Source: an uncultured Ruminococcus sp.
Lineage (GTDB): Bacteria; Bacillota; Clostridia; Oscillospirales; Ruminococcaceae
DNA length: 8,396 nucleotides
Reading direction: 5' to 3'
Assembly: GCA_937894495.1 (NCBI GenBank)
Contig: CALCRR010000263.1
Location: 1 to 8,396 of the forward strand
Positions 5,575 to 8,396 of this stretch are shown piece after piece. The position numbers and the translations under genes are program-made. Numbering within the stretch: position 1 is the stretch's first letter; the number at the start of each line of letters is the position of its first letter. The notes beneath the pieces were generated by a model. It had not been told where the DNA came from, made no database searches, and saw nothing but the letters and a program-made list of their open reading frames with translations.

Positions 5575-6344
5575 TTAGTCATAATTATCACGACACACCT
5601 TGAACAGCACCCTCGTATTCAAATGCTCCTTGAATCCCGCCGCATGGTAAAGCTCCCATGCGGTATTATCCTTTGCACTTTCGGGATACCCCTCGCCTTT
5701 TATGCGTCTGCCGAGAAGATAATTCTGCTGGTCCTCGTCAAGAACCAGCTTCACTCCGTCAGGAGTTTTCTGAGTAGGCTCATCAAGAACTTTGTTCATA
5801 TAATCGTTGATGATTTCCCGTGCCATACCTTCCTTGACCTTTTGATGAATAGACTTCTCATACGGCAGGGGCTTCGGACGGTCTGCAATAATATCGGGAA
5901 AAGTATGGTAAGCCTTGAGCAGGAACATCGGGAGGCTATTGAGTACTCTTATCTTGGTCTCATAATTATCGAAGCCGTTACACATCTCGATTGTGTCTAT
6001 GCAAAAAATATCAAGGTATGGATCAAACGCCAAAGCACTGTCATCCTCGATTAACGCCGAATAAATAAATTCGGCATAACTGTCCGTACAGTCACAGACA
6101 TCGTAAATGTCCATATCGTTTTTTCTGCCTGCCCTCCGAGTATAAGCAAGCCCGTGACCGTACCGATCTGAACAGCCTTACCTATTTCGCCGTTGAAAAA
6201 ATTTTCCTCTTCATTGTCGGTCAAGTCATCGGGAATACCATAAATTTTGAGATAACAGCTTATGATGTAGCTGTCATAAGACTCCTCAGTTTTCTCATAA
6301 ACCCTTACCCCATAGTCTGCTTCTGCAAATATTTCTTGTATCAT
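5575..6344 (-). pseudogene. Unrecognised gene, possibly GNAT-like, split by a one-base frameshift
   Basis: Starts MIQEIFAEADYG (ATG 6342-6344, weak GAGGG upstream) and runs to about residue 75 (LLILGGQAEK), then continues in another frame as MDIYDVCDCTD... to a stop at 5575. The first frame reads on to a stop at 6051. The switch falls at an A6 run (T's at 6119-6124). One extra A would read GGQAEKNDMDIYD and give a single 256-residue protein. The acidic start, a central strand-helix section (YLDIFCIDTIEM ... VLNSLPMFLLKAYHTFPDI) and a following PKPLPY are loosely like degenerate GNAT acetyltransferase folds, but no acetyl-CoA loop is obvious. Alternatives are two overlapping genes, a -1 slippage site (A AAA AC) or a sequencing error. 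Confidence 0.6.
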
Positions 6345-6430
6345 TAACTATGACCCTCGCTTTCTTATATTTCAATAAACACTGTATTTACGGGCTGTTC
6401 TTGCATTTTTGAAATCGTATTTTGTTTTAT

Positions 6431-6445
6431 GATTTTGCGTACCCC
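6431..6445 (+). repeat. oriT-like half element
   Basis: GATTTTGCGTACCCC matches the left arm and loop of the hairpin at 7572-7587 (GATTTTGCGTTACCCC) except for one missing T. It lacks a good right arm. It may be a duplicated relaxosome or regulator site. Confidence 0.45.
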
Positions 6446-6506
6446 AATCAATTGTGCAATCCGCTGCCCGAAAAAGAAACATTATACCCCTCTGCTCACA
6501 AATATC

Positions 6507-6525
6507 ACAAAATTTATTACAAAAT
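6507..6525 (+). repeat. 19-bp direct repeat, first copy
   Basis: ACAAAATTTATTACAAAAT, identical at 6774-6792. Upstream similarity continues weakly (TTATACCCCTC against TTGTATCCCTC at the same 267-bp offset). Confidence 0.75.
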
Positions 6526-6535
6526 ACCGAACTGC

Positions 6536-6579
6536 CCTCAAAAAAATGCCTTCCCGACCCCTAACTTATGAAGGGCGAA
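6536..6579 (+). repeat. 44-bp dispersed repeat, copy B
   Basis: Matches the reverse complement of 5118-5161 at 35 of 44 positions and 6803-6846 at 28 of 44, with no gaps. Core: ACCCCTAACTTATGA. Confidence 0.65.
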
Positions 6580-6773
6580 GATAAATCATTACTATCATTT
6601 ACTTTTTCAAAACTCGCATACCCCTCATTTTTATGATAACAGCAATCTGCATTGAAAAGCCGTAGGTCGATCAAAAAAAGTTCTGATAATATCCGAGGTT
6701 TGGCGGCAGGTGTGTCTTCCGTCGTGTTCGATACGTTTGCCACAAAACTTGTATCCCTCATTTGTTCAAGCCT

Positions 6774-6792
6774 ACAAAATTTATTACAAAAT
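6774..6792 (+). repeat. 19-bp direct repeat, second copy
   Basis: Exact copy of 6507-6525, followed at the same distance by the degenerate 44-bp repeat copy C. Confidence 0.75.
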
Positions 6793-6802
6793 CGGAAAGT
6801 GA

Positions 6803-6846
6803 CCAGAAAAAATTGCTCTGCCGTTTCCTATCTTTTGGAAGGGGTT
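6803..6846 (+). repeat. 44-bp dispersed repeat, degenerate copy C
   Basis: Matches copy B at 28 of 44 positions at exactly 267 bp offset, the same offset as the 19-bp direct repeat, so the two copies come from one duplication. Confidence 0.45.
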
Positions 6847-7171
6847 ATCATTCAGGCCCTTTCACGGATAATGACGAAAGTCGTTATCCCACGAACTCTA
6901 TCTTTGTGCATTTCGTAGATTTGTTCCCGCACCCGTTAATTATTTTGCGAGTGATTCTGAATTGTCTTATGGAAGGGAGCGATTTTCATATAAACAGAAT
7001 TTTCGATACAATCATAGTAAGTATATGATAACCGCAGTCAATGTCAAGGAGGTGTTTTCCGTAGGTCAATAAAATAATCGCATGGTTAAAACGTTGCTGA
7101 CCGCCGAGCCTCATTTTTGGAAGAATCGTTTTTGAGAAGAAAGGAACGTGGTATAATTTTTCAAGATAATT

Positions 7172-7525
7172 ATGTTGAAAGTCAAATCAGAAACGTGCGC
7201 ATATATCGCCTACAAAAGTGATGTCCTAATATGCGGTATCCCGCCGCCCGAAATTATCAAAAATATTCTGCTAAAGCCGTTTAGGTTTGCAATCTGCTGT
7301 ATGCCGACACAAAGAGTCTTAGACGATATGCCCCGCGTGATGTATTCATGTATCGTCCAGCCGCTTTTTCTTCGGTCTGTTGTCGAGCGTGAGAATCATC
7401 AGATAGGCTTATTGGATATGCCTATCATCATGACGAATATGCTGTCAGGTGTGAATAATGTTACCCTACTAATTCTGGCGGAAATAATGATAAATTGGTT
7501 TTTAGACCTAATTCTCATTTCATGA
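7172..7525 (+). CDS. Uncertain small open reading frame
   Basis: A 117-codon frame beginning MLKVKSETCAYIAYKS and ending with a hydrophobic stretch (LLILAEIMINWFLDLILIS) that could be a membrane segment. I recognise no family. A TATAAT (7152-7157) lies 14 bases before the ATG with no clear ribosome site, so translation from this start would be nearly leaderless. The AT content and hydrophobic tail could also arise in a degraded gene. It sits between the repeat region and the oriT-like hairpins, on the same strand as mobC. Confidence 0.25.
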   Translation: MLKVKSETCAYIAYKSDVLICGIPPPEIIKNILLKPFRFAICCMPTQRVLDDMPRVMYSCIVQPLFLRSVVERENHQIGLLDMPIIMTNMLSGVNNVTLLILAEIMINWFLDLILIS

Positions 7526-7538
7526 TTAAGCAAGCAGA

Positions 7539-7623
7539 GATTTTTTCGTATACCGAAAAAATCGAAATGGCGATTTTGCGTTACCCCCGCAAAATCAACG
7601 TTTAGGGAACCCTCGCCCTAAAC
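7539..7623 (+). other. oriT: Candidate origin of transfer: three adjacent hairpins
   Basis: Three perfect inverted repeats in a row: GATTTTTTCG/CGAAAAAATC (7539-7548, 7554-7563), GATTTTGCG/CGCAAAATC around TTACCCC (7572-7580, 7588-7596), and GTTTAGGG/CCCTAAAC (7600-7607, 7616-7623). They lie about 60 bp upstream of mobC and the relaxase, the usual oriT position in MOBP-type elements. The nick site cannot be placed from sequence alone. Confidence 0.6.
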
Positions 7624-7682
7624 CTGAAGCCCACATTTGATGGCGATAAAATTGACACTGAAAAAAGAAAGGATATGATATT

Positions 7683-8024
7683 ATCGCAAGAAAATATAAA
7701 CAAGTTCACCGCAAGGAGCTTACATTCGACCTGAAAGATTGGGAGAAGATCGAGCGCAGGGCGGAGGCTTGCCACACCGATACAACGAAATATCTCAGAA
7801 CGCTGATACTGGAAAAGGAGCCTGTATTTTATGATATGAAAGACCTTGCCCCGCTGCTGAACGGTATGCGCGTGATTTCCAAAAATATCAATCAGGTGGC
7901 GAAAAAAGCGAACGAAACAAACAGCATTTACGCCGAGGACGTTGATAAAATGAGAAAGGACGTGAATTCGCTATTCCGTACTGTAAGCACATCGCTCTCC
8001 ACACTTCTGTCAAGAAAAGTTTGA
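7683..8024 (+). CDS. mobC: MobC-family relaxosome protein, non-canonical start
   Basis: Small DNA-binding accessory protein that helps the relaxase act at oriT. The frame reads ARKYKQVHRKELTFDLKDWEK, then DTTKYLRTLILEKEP, fitting an N-terminal ribbon-helix-helix, then the MobC-typical NINQVAKKANETNSIYAEDVDKM. About 113 residues, a normal size. There is no ATG, GTG or TTG at the expected position: AGAAAGGA (7666-7673) is followed by ATT (7680) and ATC (7683) before GCA AGA AAA. Either a rare ATT/ATC start is used or an ATG mutated to ATC. The first in-frame ATG (7836) would drop the DNA-binding part. The stop overlaps the TTG start of the relaxase (TTGA), indicating translational coupling. Confidence 0.8.
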   Translation: MARKYKQVHRKELTFDLKDWEKIERRAEACHTDTTKYLRTLILEKEPVFYDMKDLAPLLNGMRVISKNINQVAKKANETNSIYAEDVDKMRKDVNSLFRTVSTSLSTLLSRKV

Positions 8025-8368
8025 GGTATATCCTGAATCCAGACAAAACAGAGTCGCTCTTATATGCGACCTCCATCAATTGCATGACCGACGATGAATC
8101 AGCTTACGAACAGATGAAGCTCGTTTACAATCAATTTGCCCGCGACAACTTTGACAGCCCTCCGCCATTAGTCGGGAAAGGCACAGTAAAAGCAATTCAC
8201 TACATACAGAGTTTTTCGCCAGACGATAACATCACGCCCGAGCAGGCTCACAAGGTAGCCAAGGCTTTTGTCCGTAACACTTTCGGGGATGACGCGCAGG
8301 CGGTCATCGTTACGCACGTTGATAAAAAGCATATCCATTCGCACATCGTGCGCCTGGAAAGGGCATAA
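8021..8368 (+). pseudogene. MOBP-type relaxase, 3'-truncated
   Basis: Relaxase (MobA/VirD2-like family) that would nick oriT and lead strand transfer. It starts at TTG 8021-8023, overlapping the mobC stop. It shows RYILNPDKTES, a SINC segment, AIHYIQSFSP (His60), TPEQAHKVAKAFV and the metal-binding His motif HVDKKHIHSH (His99, His104, His106, His108). Right after HSHIV the sequence changes to RLERA and stops, whereas family members continue for a few hundred residues. Compared with relatives the N-terminus also seems short by some residues; the same frame is open upstream (VKKSLRYILNP) but without a usual start. So the gene is broken at about 8350 by a frameshift or a junction and is unlikely to be functional here. 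Confidence 0.8.
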
Positions 8369-8396
8369 AGAAAAGTAGAAAAAAGGAACTACCCTG

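Larger units (their letters stand above)
6345..7171. other. Repeat-rich non-coding region
   Basis: About 830 bp without a supportable gene. It contains a GATTTTGCGTACCCC element (6431-6445), a 44-bp repeat copy (6536-6579) with a third degenerate copy (6803-6846), and a 19-bp exact direct repeat (6507-6525, 6774-6792). These belong to one diverged duplication with a constant 267-bp offset. AAGGAGGTG at 7047-7055 resembles a ribosome site but is followed only by a five-codon frame. A TATAAT lies at 7152-7157. Confidence 0.55.

Noticed and set aside
6561..6761. Minus-strand open frame of 66 codons
   Set aside because: Overlaps the dispersed repeats, has no ribosome site and no recognisable motif.
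6762..7028. Plus-strand open frame of 88 codons in the repeat region
   Set aside because: Starts inside the duplicated repeat block, lacks a ribosome site and resembles no family; overlapping frames on both strands are of similar length, so likely chance.
1..8396. CRISPR array, tRNA or tRNA-type attachment site
   Set aside because: No regularly spaced identical repeats and no cloverleaf-like sequence seen; the repeats present are few and irregular.

Overview
The window looks like a decaying integrated mobile element from a low-GC Firmicute of the Ruminococcus/Oscillospiraceae type. This rests on moderate AT richness, strong GGAGG ribosome sites, two clostridial-type tyrosine integrases, a SLOG-family gene and a MobC/relaxase pair. 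No chromosomal housekeeping gene, rRNA, tRNA or CRISPR array is visible. Several genes are broken, so the element has probably lost autonomy, yet one recombination module looks intact.

Layout, left to right. (1) 1-1031: a tyrosine integrase on the minus strand (int1), cut off just after its HxxR box, with unrelated sequence beyond position 110. (2) 1032-1400: a non-coding stretch with two dyads, a good plus-strand promoter and a possible terminator. (3) 1401-3607: a minus-strand SLOG-family gene split by a complete ISL3-family insertion sequence (1537-3261) with matching terminal inverted repeats and an 8-bp target duplication. Removing the IS restores one 157-residue frame. (4) 3669-4956: an intact tyrosine recombinase (int2) enclosed by perfect 20-bp inverted repeats, together with a consensus sigma-A promoter pointing outward. 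This has the anatomy of an invertible promoter. (5) 4907-5545: about 640 nt downstream of that promoter without a sizeable gene, containing several hairpins and ending at an intrinsic terminator, hence a candidate structured RNA. (6) 5575-6344: an unrecognised minus-strand gene, possibly GNAT-like, split by a one-base frameshift at an A6 run. (7) 6345-7171: repeat-rich non-coding DNA. (8) 7539-8368: three adjacent hairpins resembling an oriT, then mobC and a 3'-truncated MOBP-type relaxase.

How the parts may work together (inference): in the orientation shown, the promoter in the int2 segment reads right into the structured non-coding region. If int2 inverts the segment, the same promoter would read left into the SLOG gene. 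A 9-mer, GATTTTGCG, occurs six times: in both inverted repeats, in the spacer of the switch promoter, in the oriT-like hairpin (twice) and upstream of the GNAT-like gene. It may link recombination, promoter control and transfer. The IS in the SLOG gene would make one output of such a switch non-functional in this isolate.
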